A DNA stretch of 64,000 nt from Epiperipatus broadwayi (taxonomy: Eukaryota > Onychophora > Udeonychophora > Euonychophora > Peripatidae): NCBI GenBank assembly GCA_028023455.1, contig JAQFVV010000013.1, positions 4,466,001-4,530,000 of the forward strand. The letters run 5' to 3'. The notes beneath the pieces are model-generated. The model ran no database searches. It had not been told where the DNA came from and was given only the letters and a program-made list of their open reading frames with translations. Numbering within the stretch: position 1 is the first letter of the stretch; each line of letters starts with the position of its first letter. This document shows, in pieces, positions 11,843 to 26,844 of the stretch. The translations under genes were made by a program, and so were the position numbers.

Positions 11843-13140
11843 AAATAATGGCAATGATGACATTTACAAGGTATAATAATACTAATTAATTAAACCCCAA
11901 ACATGATTTACTCCTCCCTAATTTATTTGATAAACTATTCAGATTTAGTGTTCTTACACTAGATTGTGTTAATGAAACCCCTCTTAGCATGTTTAAAGTA
12001 TGCTAATTAGTGAATTGAAGTAAGGTAGGTTCACAGAATGAAATTATAGTATTTCACACATTAGTTTTAATTTTAATTAGTAAGTGTTATGAATGTGTTC
12101 TTACAAAGAACCATACATGCAATACACCTTGCTATGTCTTCATTGTAAAATGGGATTATGGTTTATATACCATCCCATTATTCGTTCAGGCAGCCTCCTT
12201 TAAAACTAGAAATGAGGGTCCAGAAACTAATTGTAAAGCTACTCTGATCTCTTGAACTAAGGTTTTTATTATGATAGCAAGTTGTATGGTCCAAGGAAAC
12301 TGAGTACTTGGTACTGAATCACACATTTCTGCCACAACTCTTATTTAGCAATTTAGCACCGTAATATCAAAAGATCTGCTACAATCACCAGTTCATCCTG
12401 CCTTATTATTTTTATATAGTTCAGCATTGATCTGGACATCTAATCTAGTTTACTAAAATAATCTGCATAGGAAGCATATTATTGCTCATTATGTATATGT
12501 TAGTAAGAATAAGTTATATTTTATCACACATCATCCTTTTAAAATTTATCTTCCCATAGCAAACCTAGAATAAATGGCATAGCATTCCTAGGCATGAATA
12601 TTAATCACAGATACTAAATTGTAATAAACTTTAATATTAACTTATTAAAAGTGCTTTCTAAGATGAGATCCCTGTAGCTAAATTAGCTCATCATTGTAAA
12701 ACCCTGCATGTGTAAGATTTCACCAATGCACTTCTGTTTTGTTTTATATTAATTAATTTGCTTAATTTAATTATTAAAGATATTTTAAATTGTAATTCCA
12801 TTTCATGTATCTTTCATAGACTACTTCAAACCACTTCAAATCAGTACAAATTTAGCGTAAGCATGTCAACTTATATATATATTCATTTATTTAGCTATAA
12901 TTGTGTTTAATTAATATTATTAGTTTATCAGTCATTCCCAAGTCTCATGTTTCACTCTGTTCTACTTCTGGACCATGAATTAAATTGAGACCGAGTGTAA
13001 CTTCATATATGTCATCCATAGGGTAATGAATGACAGAGCGCTGGTAGAGGAGTTGAAATGCGATCACATTTGAGGTCCCAACCCCTCATCTAGATCAGCT
13101 TTAGTATAATTTTCCAGAACTTTGGATTTTGTTACATGAA
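11505..13140 (+). repeat. Long dispersed repeat, copy 2 (uninterrupted)
   Basis: Collinear with 480-1,770 and then, without a gap, with 4,512-4,772. This is the reference for recognising the segment that splits copy 1. It carries two microsatellites at 11,764-11,840 that are absent from copy 1. Confidence 0.8.
11764..11840. repeat. (TA)n and (GA)n microsatellites
   Basis: A (TA)n run to about 11,798 is followed, after CGTATACAATAT, by (AG)14 to 11,840. The homologous place in copy 1 (about 725-745) has only ATGTATGTATAG. Confidence 0.95.
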
Positions 13141-13591
13141 TGACCATTACAGTATACATATATATGAAAAAGTCATTATATATTTAGGAAGAACTCATTA
13201 AGCAGCTCTCTAGCTGTCATACTCAATAAACTCTTTACAATAAGAAACGACCATTTCTTTCTGCAATCCAAGATTATATAAAAGTTATCTTAAACTACAA
13301 TATTTGATGTCTGACCATTTATTTGCACAGTTTAAAATAAGAAGTGGTTCTGCACTATAAATTAAAGTATCAATCAACTCAAATCAATTTGCCTTAAATA
13401 ACTTAACTGATTTAACATTCAGTCCTCAGGCTGTTGGAATGCAAAATTAATTTTCCATATAAAATTGTAGATCAAAGTAAAAAGCAGCTGGGTTTTTTTT
13501 ATTGTATTTAAATGAATACAGAAACTAGAGGGCAGCTTACTTTTCTTGGATGACTAAAGAATGTTTTTTTTTATTTATTAGAATAGCATTA

Positions 13592-14469
<878 letters not shown>

Positions 14470-17400
14470 ATGCCTAAGGACTTCCATAAATAATTTTTCT
14501 AATAATAGTCAAAGGATAATTTCATAATGTATAAATAATCTGCTAAAAAACTTTATGATAATTATATATATATATGTTTGTGTGTATATGTAAAAACTTG
14601 CAATTGATTATTAATGACATAGCTGTGTTTTAATTTTAAAACAAGTGAATATTTTTAATAATCCATAAACAAGCTAAACACAAACCTTTAAAATAAGAAG
14701 AGAGTTGATGATGCTTAAGAGTCAACAGAAAAAACAGAAAATAATTCAATATTTGAAAAGTTGTGTTGAGTGAGAAAAAGTTAAGCATTTCACTCAGTGA
14801 ATGAGTTTCTAAGGCAATAAGAGGCTGCTGGATGAGTTCTGACTGGGAGGTTCCACAAAAAAAAATTAATAGCTTTTGAATAGAGAAAATAATAAGAACT
14901 AAATATAGAAAAAAGAAGATTTAAATAACAAAAAAAAAATTATAATTTATTACCAAATGTGAAAAAGCCTAATGGGGATCAAATGAAATTTGCTAAAAGA
15001 AAAAAAATATTACTGATAATTATTTAAATATAATTAATGAGATTTATAAAATATTGGAAAATTTAAAGAAATTCACTCTTTAAAAACAACTTTTTAGGTG
15101 AGAAAATACAAACCTCAAAATAATTAACAACATTAATGCTTATATTGTGTGTGATTTGGTTAATAAGAATTAAATGTTTTTTATTTTAAATTTCTCTATG
15201 AAATTATCAAATACACCAATGCATACACACACATATATAGATTTCTATGGAGTTAATAAGAGAGAATCTTAGGTTACAAGGTACCACAATTGGGTGCCAA
15301 TTGTAAAAAATAGAGGTTTAATAAGGTAGAATCTTGGGTTATATGGTTCCACAATTGGGCAGCCATTACACCACATGTTTGAATTATGAGGAGATGGAAA
15401 GCCATCATCATTCCCAAATAAACAAAATATAAAATTAAATATAAAAGGAATAATAATGAATGTAATGAGCATGAAAAATTAGCACAAAAGTAACTATAAA
15501 TTCACCCACAGTACACAAAAGTAATAATCATTGATCATAATAAATGATCAATAATAAAAATAAATCAACAGTCACTTTTGTGACTGGATTTGAAAGTGGT
15601 CCATTATAGATCAGACTAATTATTTAGTCACTGCAGGAATACAAACAATAATTATCTGGATGCACATATTTAGGTGCTACTCCACTAAAATACAACAATA
15701 AGTCAAATAATACTGAGATACTAAAATCATTCTAATCATCATCTTGAACTCTTGCTACCATTAATGTACTGGCCAATTATAAACTAAATTTCTAAAGAAA
15801 TAATAAATAAAATGAAATGTAGCACATGGACTTTAAAGGATATTTCTTTGTTCCAACCTGAATCATCTGGATGTCCATAACACTAAACATAAATCCCCAA
15901 TCTATATAACTAACTTCTATGCACAAATCTAGCTCAAGAAGCAAGAACTCTGTAAACAATTACTACAAGCAAGAGATAAATAAATAAATAAAGCAGCTTA
16001 TTATAAATAACTTTAAATAATTCATAAGTTTACCCTAGTATAAATAAATAGTTTGATTGGAATCATTTAAAATAATTCCTAGATCACTAAGCTGTCAGGA
16101 AATAAAGTCACACACATTGCAATTTATGAAACAGGAGTTGGAAGGAATAAATACTAATAAATATTTTAAATTATTTAATAATTTATTAGCAATAAAAAAA
16201 TGACTTCATAATATACAATTTTAAACATTCATTTTATAAAAAAAAAATATTTTTATAAATATTATAATCAATCAGTTAATTTCTATTCATAAATTAACTT
16301 TTAATTTGTTAAGTTAATTTTCAAAATCAAATATAATAATCTTTGATTTAACTTAACTAATGTTTTGTTAAGTTTTTAGGAGGGAAAATGAATGAAAAGT
16401 GACACACGTGTTTAAAAAAAAAATATTAATTTACAGAAAAATAAATTTTCTAAAAAAAGAACTCTTTCATAATTATGAAAAAAAAATTGACTGGATTTAA
16501 AATAAATGTTTTGCAATTTAAAAATATTAGCTTAATTAAAATATTTAAGATTACCAATTCTTACAACAATAAAAAATCTTTTTTTTTTACAATAAATGAA
16601 AATTTAGTGTGTACACACAAAAAATACCTTTGACCATAGTTTGATTTTTCTGTGGATTCCTTCTTTCCAATTATATATCCAGTTGAATTTTCTTTTTGAT
16701 GGCTTCTACACATGAACATGATTAATTTATCATTTTTCTGGTGTGCAGTATTTCATTTTCAGGTTAACAACAGCAAATTTTTATCAATTTTCTTTTAATA
16801 AATTTCCCAGGTGAGACTATAGACAAAGACTCATGCTTTTAATTGAAGACAATGTTGCAGATTACTTTAGGGAGTAATTTCTCTACATTTGTATTCTAGT
16901 GAAGGCAAATTACAAGGAGGAAGATGATGTCTATCTTTTAGATAACTTAGCACATGGTATTTATTATAGAAACCATTTTTATAAGTAAATTCATAGTATG
17001 CTAAAAGCTTTATTAAAATGTCTGCTATTCTATACACCTTGATTAAGATTCATGCTATACTATGCAAGAGCTTGGTGATGAGTTCTGCCTCTTTCTTTTT
17101 TATCAGCTAGATTAAGACTTGACTGCTCTATCTTCAACAGCTAAGTTAAAATAATTTCTTTTTATCAGATACTTGGGTCTTCTGACCTATTAGGTACCCC
17201 ATTATTTTTTCTAGAACACTGTTGACTACAAGTCAATCACAATATGTCTTTAATTTTATAATTTTTATAACAACCAATTAGGTGAATTGTTACAAACACA
17301 ATTGTTCCACTATTTCCCTCCTTAATCATAGATATTGAAATACAAATCAAGAACTTAAATTAACATCATAAAATTTTTGGCATTCTTTTTTAATTAAAAA

Positions 17401-19990
17401 TATTTTCTTGCAAAAAAGAAAAACAAAATAATAAAGTTATGTACACTGATTTCATTTTTTTTATAATAAAGAGAAGCCTTCTATCAGGGTTGTTGTTTAG
17501 AAATAAAAATTAGACGCCTTTATTATTAATTCTAGAAATCTTTGTTTATTAAAATTGATTTGTCCTAAAAAAAATAGCATATAAGTGATGGCTAAATTCA
17601 CTAAGTAATAATGTTAATAATATTTAATAGATACTATAGAACAATAACACTGCAGTATACTGACATATATATATATATTATATTTATCATAATAAATATA
17701 TAATAAAATATCATTAGACAAAGAATGCATATTTATATTTTACAGTACAGTACACATTTTTAGTTAAAAACAAATAAAGATCTAAATTAAGTACAAAAAT
17801 CAAAATCTTATGAGAAAAAAAAGTTATGAATTTCAAAATTTATTTTTCCCCTATCTCATTTAATTTTTAAAAAATTAAATGCCTTGCTTTTTTGTTTACT
17901 TCTAATATTTTCATTACCAATATTACCTTTGTATTTAAAAGCCTGTGTGGAAAGTGGATGATTTTTAATACTATATTTCCAAACAAGTGATGATGATAAT
18001 GTGGCAATATATCTCAGGATTTTTAGTTTCATAAATTATATAATTTATTTAAACATTAAAACAGGAAAATTTTTGATTTTTATCTCTTTGTTAAATTTTT
18101 TTTAAAATGAAGTCACACTCAGCAATCAGAAGTTTATTTTATTTAGATAAACTTTTATTAATTTCATTTATATGATGCTTTTTAAATCTAATGGGAATCT
18201 CAAGTATTGTGTTTTTAAATGGCAGATAACATTTACATGTTGTTTCTTTAATAACATCTAATTTGATATTAAAGCTTTAATCCACAATGACTACAACTAG
18301 TATGTTATATCAGTATAAATTTTCAAATACTTTAATTTTATATAATTTTTTTAATTGAACAGGTGTCCATCTGAGTACCATCCTAAGTATGTCTCTGTTT
18401 TTGCAAAAATTAGTTTGAAATTAGCTCATGTAATTTAAATTGTATGCCTTTTTTTTGGATTTAGCAGTAGCTCATACCACTTGTAGTCTAAATAGAAATA
18501 TATTTTCCTCATGCTTTGCAAATTATTGCTATTTTTTCTACTTTTTTAGACAAATATTATTTATTGTAAATAATGCTTACAATAGTAAAAAGCAAATTTA
18601 TTTTATTATAATAACTGATTCCAATAAAAAGCTATTCTAAATAAAAGTAATTTTATTTCATTTTTGGGAATTTATGGCTATATTTTTTAAAAAATTATTT
18701 AGTATTGTAAATAATGTTTATAATAAAAAAATCAAATTTGAAATAATTATATAAAACAAATATTTATCTTAGGAGTGATCAGAGATACCATTTGTAGCAT
18801 TTATATTACAAAACCAATTTGTAGTCATTGTGAGTTAAACACTACATTTTATTTTAAATTTAAAAGTTATGCTAAAAATATGCAATATTCACTATGTAAA
18901 TTAAAAACAATGATTTTTTTTTCATTCTCTTTTCTGGACAATTATAATATTGAACTAAATGTTCTGGGCATTCATACAAAAAAGGTAATCTTTATAATTT
19001 AAATTTAACTTTTTTATGCTTAGAATATTTTCAATATATAAAATATATTGAAGGCATTTAAGCATTAATAAAAGCTAAGTTTAAATTATAATGGCTATTT
19101 TCTCTGTATGAATATCCAGAACTTTTAGTTGATTACTCACTATGATAATTTTATACAACATTTAACATGATAATAAATTATTATCATATTTCTTTGTAAT
19201 CACACTTTTAATAATATCCTTTTTAGATAAATGTATTATTAATTTTTATCTATCATTATTGGGTTAAATATTATCTTGTCTCTGGTGTAAATCTTCTCTA
19301 TTTTATTATTATTAAATACAATTTCATGCTATCATTAATCTAATTCTCTCCTATTTTTTTTTCACATGCAATTTATTAAATATAATTAAAACTTCTATTT
19401 CAGCAGAGGTATGTTAAACATATGAATAAAGGCATGAAAAAGATAATAAGTCATATGTTTGAAGTGTATATTTCGAAATAAATTTTTTTACATATATTTA
19501 ATATATTATTAAAAATTACTACCAAATTTCTTGATAACATGTATATTTCTTTTGAGCTTTGCATTATAAAAAAGTTTTATTTTGAGAGTTTATAAGTTAA
19601 TTCATAAAGCAATGAATGAAAAATGGTGAATGAAGAACATGCTAAAGTAAATATAATGCATTTATACTTAATGTGCACTAAAGTTTATAAATTTTATTGA
19701 TGCTTTAGAAATTTATTATTTAAGAATAGGCAGAAATCTTCCTTTTATCTTTCAGTCCATTATTTTTATTACCTAAATAATAATAATAATGTGATATTAA
19801 TAATAATAAGAGTGAGCTACTTAATAGGTTTTGAAGCATTTCAAGCATAAATATCCCAACTTTCAAACAAAATGGCAAGCTTAACAAATATTTCTCTTAA
19901 TATTAAGTACAGTGAAGAGTATTTATTCATCTTTTCTATGTTGCATTTATATTGAATGTTTGCATTTATTTTCCCATTACCTTGCATGTT
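14470..19990. other. Long AT-rich gene-free stretch
   Basis: Many homopolymer A and T runs and no coding frame that looks like protein. Local items only: a diverged ~65-bp tandem pair at 15,251-15,365 (TAGAATCTTNGGTTA...CCACAATTGGG twice) and scattered AT palindromes. The short frames at 15.3, 18.5 and 18.8 kb are compositionally random. Confidence 0.6.
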
Positions 19991-19994
19991 TTAG

Positions 19995-20225
19995 TACAAG
20001 TGAAGGTGATACATTCTAGAGCTGAAGGTAATTGGTTCATGGCCCAATTACTATCACTTCTGGTTCTTAAACTATTTATGATTTCATGAGCAATAAAGCA
20101 TTTGATTATTTCTGTGCAGTGTTAAAGTGGCAAACTTTAGAGCTCAAAGTCCATGGATTGTAGTTTCATCCCTGTCACTTTTAGTGCTCAAACCTTTTGT
20201 GAATTGCTGAACACTAAATTATATA
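19995..20225 (+). repeat. Diverged pair of ~120-bp repeats, possible old SINE
   Basis: Two adjacent segments share the order AGTG...RGTGNNANA..TTTAGAGCT / TTCTAGAGCT ... TNTCACTTYTNGTNCTNAAAC. The second contains GTTTCATCCC, similar to a box B lacking a base. This could be an ancient tRNA-derived dimer. Confidence 0.3.
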
Positions 20226-20779
20226 CTTACATTTATATTTGACCTTACTTAACATTAAGTTTTTATTCATCATAAATCTGACTTTACATAAACATGTTCT
20301 GCGCATATAATTATAAAAAATAAACATTGTGATTTATAAGTCAATAAAACCTTTAATTTATTTGTCTCGCACTATATGAATACTTCTTATGATATATTAC
20401 AGTATCTGTTTTCATTTTTTGAAGAAAAAAAACATTTTTATATTCTGCACCAAGTCTAATAATAAACAAACACTTGAATGAAAAAATGTATGATTCAACA
20501 TTAAGCACAAAATCTTGAAAGGTTTTGTTTATATATGTAGAGAATGGTTGTTTTGTATTCTCCTTATTCATTTTGTTGTGTATTTTATGTTGGATATTCA
20601 TTTATCCATTCTATTTTATATCATTTATTATTGTATAGTTGTCCTACTTTATACTCCTTTCACTTTTGATATCATAAAAATTTCTCCAATGAAGTATGAA
20701 GAGATATATATGTATGAAGTAATGAGAAGAGATCAGAAGTGAAATATTTGAGTAAAATAAAACAAATATCATTGACAGC

Positions 20780-21006
20780 ATTAAAAATATTAAGAAACAG
20801 AAATGTAGCTGGACACCAAGGTGGAGAATTAAATTCTTAAATTGGGTCCCAAGAGATATAAAAGACCTAAAAAAACAATATGTGAGATTGATGGATGATG
20901 TAAGAAAGTGTATTGGTGTGATGTGATTCAGAGATCCTGTGGATTGGAGTGGAGTCATACTGTCTGAAAATGATGACTTCATCTTTTTTCTGGGGCAATT
21001 TGGCAA
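20780..21006 (+). other. GC-richer patch, unidentified
   Basis: Read on the plus strand this stretch gives a broken frame (W-T-P-R-W-R-I-K-F-L-N-W-V, then D-L-K-K-Q-Y-V-R-L-M-D-D). It looks more protein-like than its surroundings but has a stop at about 20,924. It might be a worn transposon coding remnant. No family is assigned. Confidence 0.2.
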
Positions 21007-21489
21007 ATGTATAAACTTTTTATACTAAACTTTCAAATAATAATATTATATTATTAGTATTTTTAAACAAATAATAATAATAAATTTTGAAGTTATTTAT
21101 ATATTGCCAAGTCTTTTTCAAGAAACATCATTTGTTGTAGAGAATAGAGAGCTTTTCACTTCTGTCTTAATTCAAATAACATATCCAAATAATAATATAA
21201 AGAAAAACACAGTGAATGAACAACTGTAATTGATTTTTTTAAATAAATTTTTTAATTTCTTTTTCATGGTTTCAAATAATTACTTTAACTTAGAGATCAA
21301 TATTAAAATAAAAATAATTATTTTAGATAAAAAATTACAATGTATCTGGAATTCATATTTGGCAGGCAATAAATTTGTAAAATACTGTTCTGCAAACTAT
21401 TTATTATCGAAGATCTTCTATAAATCTTCTTTAAATTATGTTAGAGCTGAAATACAGACTTATTATATACCTGTATCAATATATGTAAT

Positions 21490-22650
21490 ATATAGGGCAT
21501 ATGAACACAGACTTTCACACGACTCACCACTCATCACACTATCTCATATCACTGATACACTTGAACACATATATGTCGAAAAGATAAATATTCACCAATT
21601 TACGTATTTCATGCTAAACCAGCAATCATCAGTTGGTCCATATTATCATCTCTACTCATATATGCAATAAGTGCTCAGATATATATTAAGATAGCCAATC
21701 TTCATACTTCATATGAAAAGCTTCAATCCACTCCACACTCCAACTCTTCAACCATCCATCCAATTGAAAATCTGATGATGGAATGCTCAAAGGCCACCCT
21801 GAGGCTGAGATTGTTGTCACACCCATGTTAACCTAAAGTCAATCTGACCCCTTAAGTACAGAACATAATTCATTTAATACATATAAAAAGGATGGACAGA
21901 TATCTCTACTATGTAATAACTGAAATACAGGCTTATTATATACCTGTATCAATATATGTAATATATAGGCACATAAGCACAGACTTTCACATGATCCACC
22001 ATTCACCACTCTATCCCATATCACTGATACACTTGAACACATATATGTTGAAAAGATAGATAATCACCAATATACATATTTCATGCTAAACCAGCAATCA
22101 TCAGTTGGTCCAGATGATGATTATTTATCTTTTTGACATATATGTGTTCAAGTGTATCCATGATATGAGATGTAGTGGTGAGTGGTGGGTCTTGTGAAAG
22201 TCTGTGCTCACATGCCCTATATATTACATATATTGATACAGGTATATAATAAGCCTGTATTTCAGTTATTACAAAGTAGAGATGTCTGACCATCCTTTGT
22301 ATATGTATTAAATGGATTATATCCTGTACATGAGGGGTCAGATTGACTTTAGATCAACATGGGTGTGACAAGAATCTCAGTCTCAGGGTGGTACTTCAGC
22401 ATTCCATCATCAGATTTTCAATTGGATGGAGACATTAAAGTATAAAGATTGGCTATCTTAATATATATCTAAGTACTTATTGCATATATGTGTAGAGATG
22501 ATAATCTGGACCAGCTGATGATTGCTGGTTTAGCATGAAATACGTATATTGGTGATTATTTATCTTTGTGACATATATATGTTCAAGTGTATCAGTGATA
22601 TAAGATATAGTGGTGAGTCATGTAAAAGTCTGTGCTCAAATGCCCTTTAA
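21490..22650. mobile_element. ~1.15 kb palindromic fold-back of tRNA-like units
   Basis: The segment beginning GGGCATATGAACACAGACTT (about 21,497) is matched in reverse complement by the segment ending CTGTGCTCAAATGCCC (about 22,647). Inner landmarks pair likewise: CCATCCAATTGAAAATCTGA (about 21,757) with TCAGATTTTCAATTGGATGG (about 22,410), and TACAGGCTTATTATATACCT (about 21,927) with its complement at about 22,241. The centre is near 22,100. Four alternating copies of one ~200-bp unit occur (GCTAAACCAGCAATCATCAG...GACTTTCACA). The same unit is found at 32.7 and 60.8 kb, where it retains a box B. Short frames across it are repeat-derived. Confidence 0.8.
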
Positions 22651-22654
22651 ATTT

Positions 22655-23430
22655 ATTTATAAAAACTTATTATCTAATGTCAAATTAAACATAGCTCAAG
22701 CATTGTTTACATTATTATGTGTGCAACATAATTCAGATTTAATTTTATTAAGTTTCGTATCTTTCTAATTTAAGGAATTATTGAGTGCTGGAAAAAAAGA
22801 TTAGTCATGTCCCATTTTCAGCTCCACTAATAATTTGTAAGATTGCTGAAGTATTCTCACGTAAAATAGTTTTTAAATATATATATATTAATGAGATTAT
22901 TTTAGTAAAGCAAAAGAAAACAAATATCGGTTTTTGAAATTATTGTAATCAAGTTAATTTTAAAAAAAAAACGGATAAATTGCAAAAGTAGCAACATTGT
23001 CTTTGATTTCAGATTGCTCAAAAACAACTTAACACTAAAAAGTTATGCTCTTCGCCATTTTAAAGGTCACTTTATCTACGAAAACTTTTGCTCACACACC
23101 AAGAATGTAGAAATGAAGGAAAAGCTTGTAATGGTCACAAATACATAACCTACTGCAACTTCAGGTTACCTAACTTGTGAAGATGGTGCTATATTTCTCA
23201 GAAAGTACAAAAATCAGCATCTGAATACAGATGGCACAAAAACGCATGAATAATTTGAATATGAATAATGTATTACAAATATATCTATTATCAGTATCAA
23301 TTTATATGGCTCCATATACGGCAATTAGTTTATATTATTCCATACATATGTGTACATAGTGAAAAATTTGTCATAATCCATTAGCAGTAAAATTTGACAT
23401 GATACATCTTTAAAAAAGCTTTATAATAGT
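22655..23430 (+). repeat. Higher-order repeat block 1 (left-truncated)
   Basis: Collinear with 24,056-25,060 and 25,846-26,840. Shared landmarks are AATTAAACATAG, TTAAGTTTCGT, CCCATTNTCAGCTC, AGTACAAAAATCAGCATCTG and ATCAGTATCAATTTATATGG. It begins where the palindrome ends and lacks the first part of the block. Confidence 0.85.
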
Positions 23431-23439
23431 TCACTTTTG

Positions 23440-24045
23440 CTCCAAATATTGCTGACTTACAAATTTTATACAAACTAAAAAAAGGCAATTAACATCAATG
23501 CTTAATTTATCAAACACTCCACAATTCAAAAAACCTTCTACTCTAACTGTAACACTAGCCCTAAACCTAACCTTGATACTAGACCTAACCATAACAAGCA
23601 TTGCTGATTTATAAAGTTTGCATATACTGAAGATGAGTATTAACAGCATTGCATACTTTATCAAATATTCCACAATTAAACAAAACCTTAAACTAACTCT
23701 AACCATAATCATCATTGCTGATTTATAAATTTTACAAAAACTAAAAAAGGTAATAAACAGCATTGCATAAGTTATCAAATATTCCACAAATAAAAAAATC
23801 TTACCCTAACCCTAATCATCATTACTGATTTATAAGATTTACAAAAACAATAAAAGGCAATTAACACCACTGCATACTTTATCAAATATTCCACAATTAA
23901 TTTTTTTATCCTAACTATAATCCTAGCCCTAATCCTAACAATGACTTTAATCCTTGCCCTGATTACTGATTTATAAATTTTACAAAAACTAAAAAAAGAC
24001 AATTAACAGCACTGCATATTTTATCAAATATTCTACAATCAAAAA
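23440..24045. repeat. Telomere-motif satellite array 1
   Basis: About five units. Each has a constant segment (GCTGATTTATAAATTTTACA, then AAACTAAAAAAGGCAATTAA, then a CATACTTTATCAAATATTCC core) and a spacer of degenerate CCCTAA repeats. This is the TTAGGG motif on the minus strand. Confidence 0.9.
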
Positions 24046-24055
24046 AATATCTTAT

Positions 24056-25060
24056 ATTTGTTAAACGTTCTTTATCTGAAAAATCTATAAATTGCAGTTT
24101 TTTAATTCTAAGTTGAAATCTTGACTTAAGCAAAGACCATGCAATTGTCAGTTAAAAAAAAGGGTGAATTAATCTATAATATCTTTTAACATATTTTTAT
24201 TAGATTATTATATGTAAAGTTTAAATTAAACATAGCCAAGCTTTGTTTAGATTATTATTCGTAAAACAATCATCCAAATTTAATTCCATTAAGTTTCGTT
24301 TTTTTTTCCTCTTTAAGAAATTATCGTATGGTGGGAATGGAGATTTGGGATATCCCATTACCAGCCCCACTAATATTTTGTAGGATTGCTGAAATATTCT
24401 TAAATAAAACAGTTTTTACATATATATTTATTTTAATGAGGTTATATTAGCAAACAAAAAAAAAATACCTGTGTTTGAAATTATTGTAATCAAATTAATT
24501 TTCAGAAAATGGATAAATTGCAAAAGTAGAATAGAAAATCCTATTTGATTTTAGATTGCTCAAAAACTACATAAACTAAAAAGACATGTTTTACACAATG
24601 CAAAAAGTCATTTTATCTACTAAAGCTTTTTTTGATACCCAAAAAATGTAGACGAAGAGGAAGATCTTGTTATAGTCACAAATACATAATATACTGTACT
24701 ACAACTTTAAGTCATATCACTTGTGAAAGTGGTGCTATATTTCTCAGAAAGTACAAAATTCAGCATCTGAGGAGAGATGGCACAAAAAAGGACATGAATA
24801 ATTTGAATGTGAATAATGTACTGTAAATGTATCTATTATCAGTATCAATTTATATGGCTCAGTATACAGCAATTAATTTATACTATTCCAAGCATATGTG
24901 CGATATAGTGGAAAATTTGTCATAATCTATTAGCAGTAAAATTCAACATAATACATCTTTAAAAAAACTTTATAATAGCTTGTTTTTACCCAAAATGTTT
25001 ATTTTTACCTATTGTGAATGTGATTTTGAGATAATAGTACTCCTTCATTTAATATGAACA
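24056..25060 (+). repeat. Higher-order repeat block 2
   Basis: A non-satellite ~1.0 kb block alternating with satellite arrays. It starts with GTTAAACGTTCTTTATCTGA, homologous to GTTAGACTTTCTTTATCTGA at 25,848. No coding signal. Confidence 0.85.
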
Positions 25061-25062
25061 TT

Positions 25063-25840
25063 TTCATTAATGACTTATAAAGTTTACAAAAATTTAAAAA
25101 AAGCAACTAACAGCAATTACCAAACATTCAACAATTAATAAAAAAATTTATCCTAACTGTAACCTTAGCCTTAAGCATAACCCTCAGAGCATTATCCCAA
25201 CCCAAAACCTAACCCTAGCCCTAACAATCATTGTTGATTTATAAATTTTACAAAAAAAAAAAAAGATAATTAACAGCATTACATACTTTATCAAATATTC
25301 CACAATTTTAAAAAAATCTTACCTTAATCTTAACATTTGACCTAACACAAAGCCTATACCTCATCCTAAACCTAATCATCATTGCTGATTTATAAATTTT
25401 ACAAAAATGAAAAAAGGCAATTAACAGCATTGCGTAATTTATCAAATATTTCAAAATTAAAAAAAATCCCACCCAACTAACCTTAGTCATAACATCGCCC
25501 TAACCCTACACTAACCCTAACCATAACACTCATTACTGATTTATAAACTTTACAAAAACTAAAAAAGGCAATTATCAGCATTGCATACATTATTAAATAT
25601 TCCACAATTAAAATAAATCTTACTCTAACTCTAACCCTAGATCTAACCGTAACCCTAACCATCTTGCTGATTTATAAATTTTACAAAAACTAAAAAGGCA
25701 ATTAAAAACATTGTGTAATTTTCAAATATTCCACAATTAAATAAAATCTTACCCTATCCCTATCTCAAAACTTAACCTGAACACTAACAATCAAATTGCA
25801 AACATTATCAAATATTCTACATTTAATAAAAATATCTTAC
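25063..25840. repeat. Telomere-motif satellite array 2
   Basis: About five units of the satellite (constant segments near 25,071, 25,234, 25,385, 25,536 and 25,668), with spacers containing runs such as CCCTAACCCTACACTAACCC. Confidence 0.9.
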
Positions 25841-25845
25841 ATTTG

Positions 25846-26840
25846 TTAGACTTTCTTTATCTGAAATATCTATAAATTACAGTTTTTTAATTTTAAGTTG
25901 AGGTCTTAACTTCAGCAAAGACCATGCAATTGTATGTTTAAAAAGGTGTAATTTGATCTGTAATATCTTTTAACAATTTTTTATTAGATTATTATATACA
26001 AACTTTAAAATAAACAAACCTCAAGCTTTGTTTAGATTATTATTTGTAAAACTTAATTTAGATTAAATTTTATTAAGTTTCATTTCTTTTCAGTTTAAGG
26101 AATAATTGAATGCTGGGAAGGGAGATTTGTAATATCCCATTTTCAGCTCACGAATTATTTGCAGGATTGCTGAAGTATTCTTAAGTAAAATAGTTTTTAC
26201 ATATATATCTATTTTAATGAGGGTGCTTTAGTAAATAAAAAAAAACAAATATCAGTTTTTGAAATTATTGTAATCAAATTAATTTTCAGAAAGCCTATAA
26301 ATTGCAAAGTAGAATACAAATTCGCTTTGATTTAGATTGCTCAAAAACTACTTAAGCTGAAAAGACATAATCCACACCATTTTAAATGTCACTTTATCTA
26401 CGAAAACTTCTGTTACTACAGCAAGAATGTACAAAAAAGGAACACCTTGTAATGGTCACAAATACGTAACTTACTGCAACATCAGGTCACTTCACCTATG
26501 ATGATGGTGCTATATTTCTCAAAAAGTACAAAAATCAGAATCTGAATTGAGATGGCACAAAAACAGCATGAATAATTTGAATATGAATAATGTACATTAA
26601 ATGTATCTATTATCAGTATCAATTTATATGGTTTAGTATGCGGCAATTAATTTGTACGATTCCATACATGTGTGCATATAGTGAAAAACTTATAATAATC
26701 TAATAGCAGTAAAATTCGACAGGATACATCTTGAAAAAGCCTTGTAATAGCTTGATGTTGTCCAAAATATTTATTATTATCTATTAACATCTCTTAAGTA
26801 TATGAATGTGATTTTGACATAAAAATTATTTTTTATTAAA
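25846..26840 (+). repeat. Higher-order repeat block 3
   Basis: Third copy of the ~1.0 kb block, 1,790 bp after block 2. It ends in the satellite array starting with GCTGATGTATAAATTTTATA. Confidence 0.85.
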
Positions 26841-26844
26841 TAAT

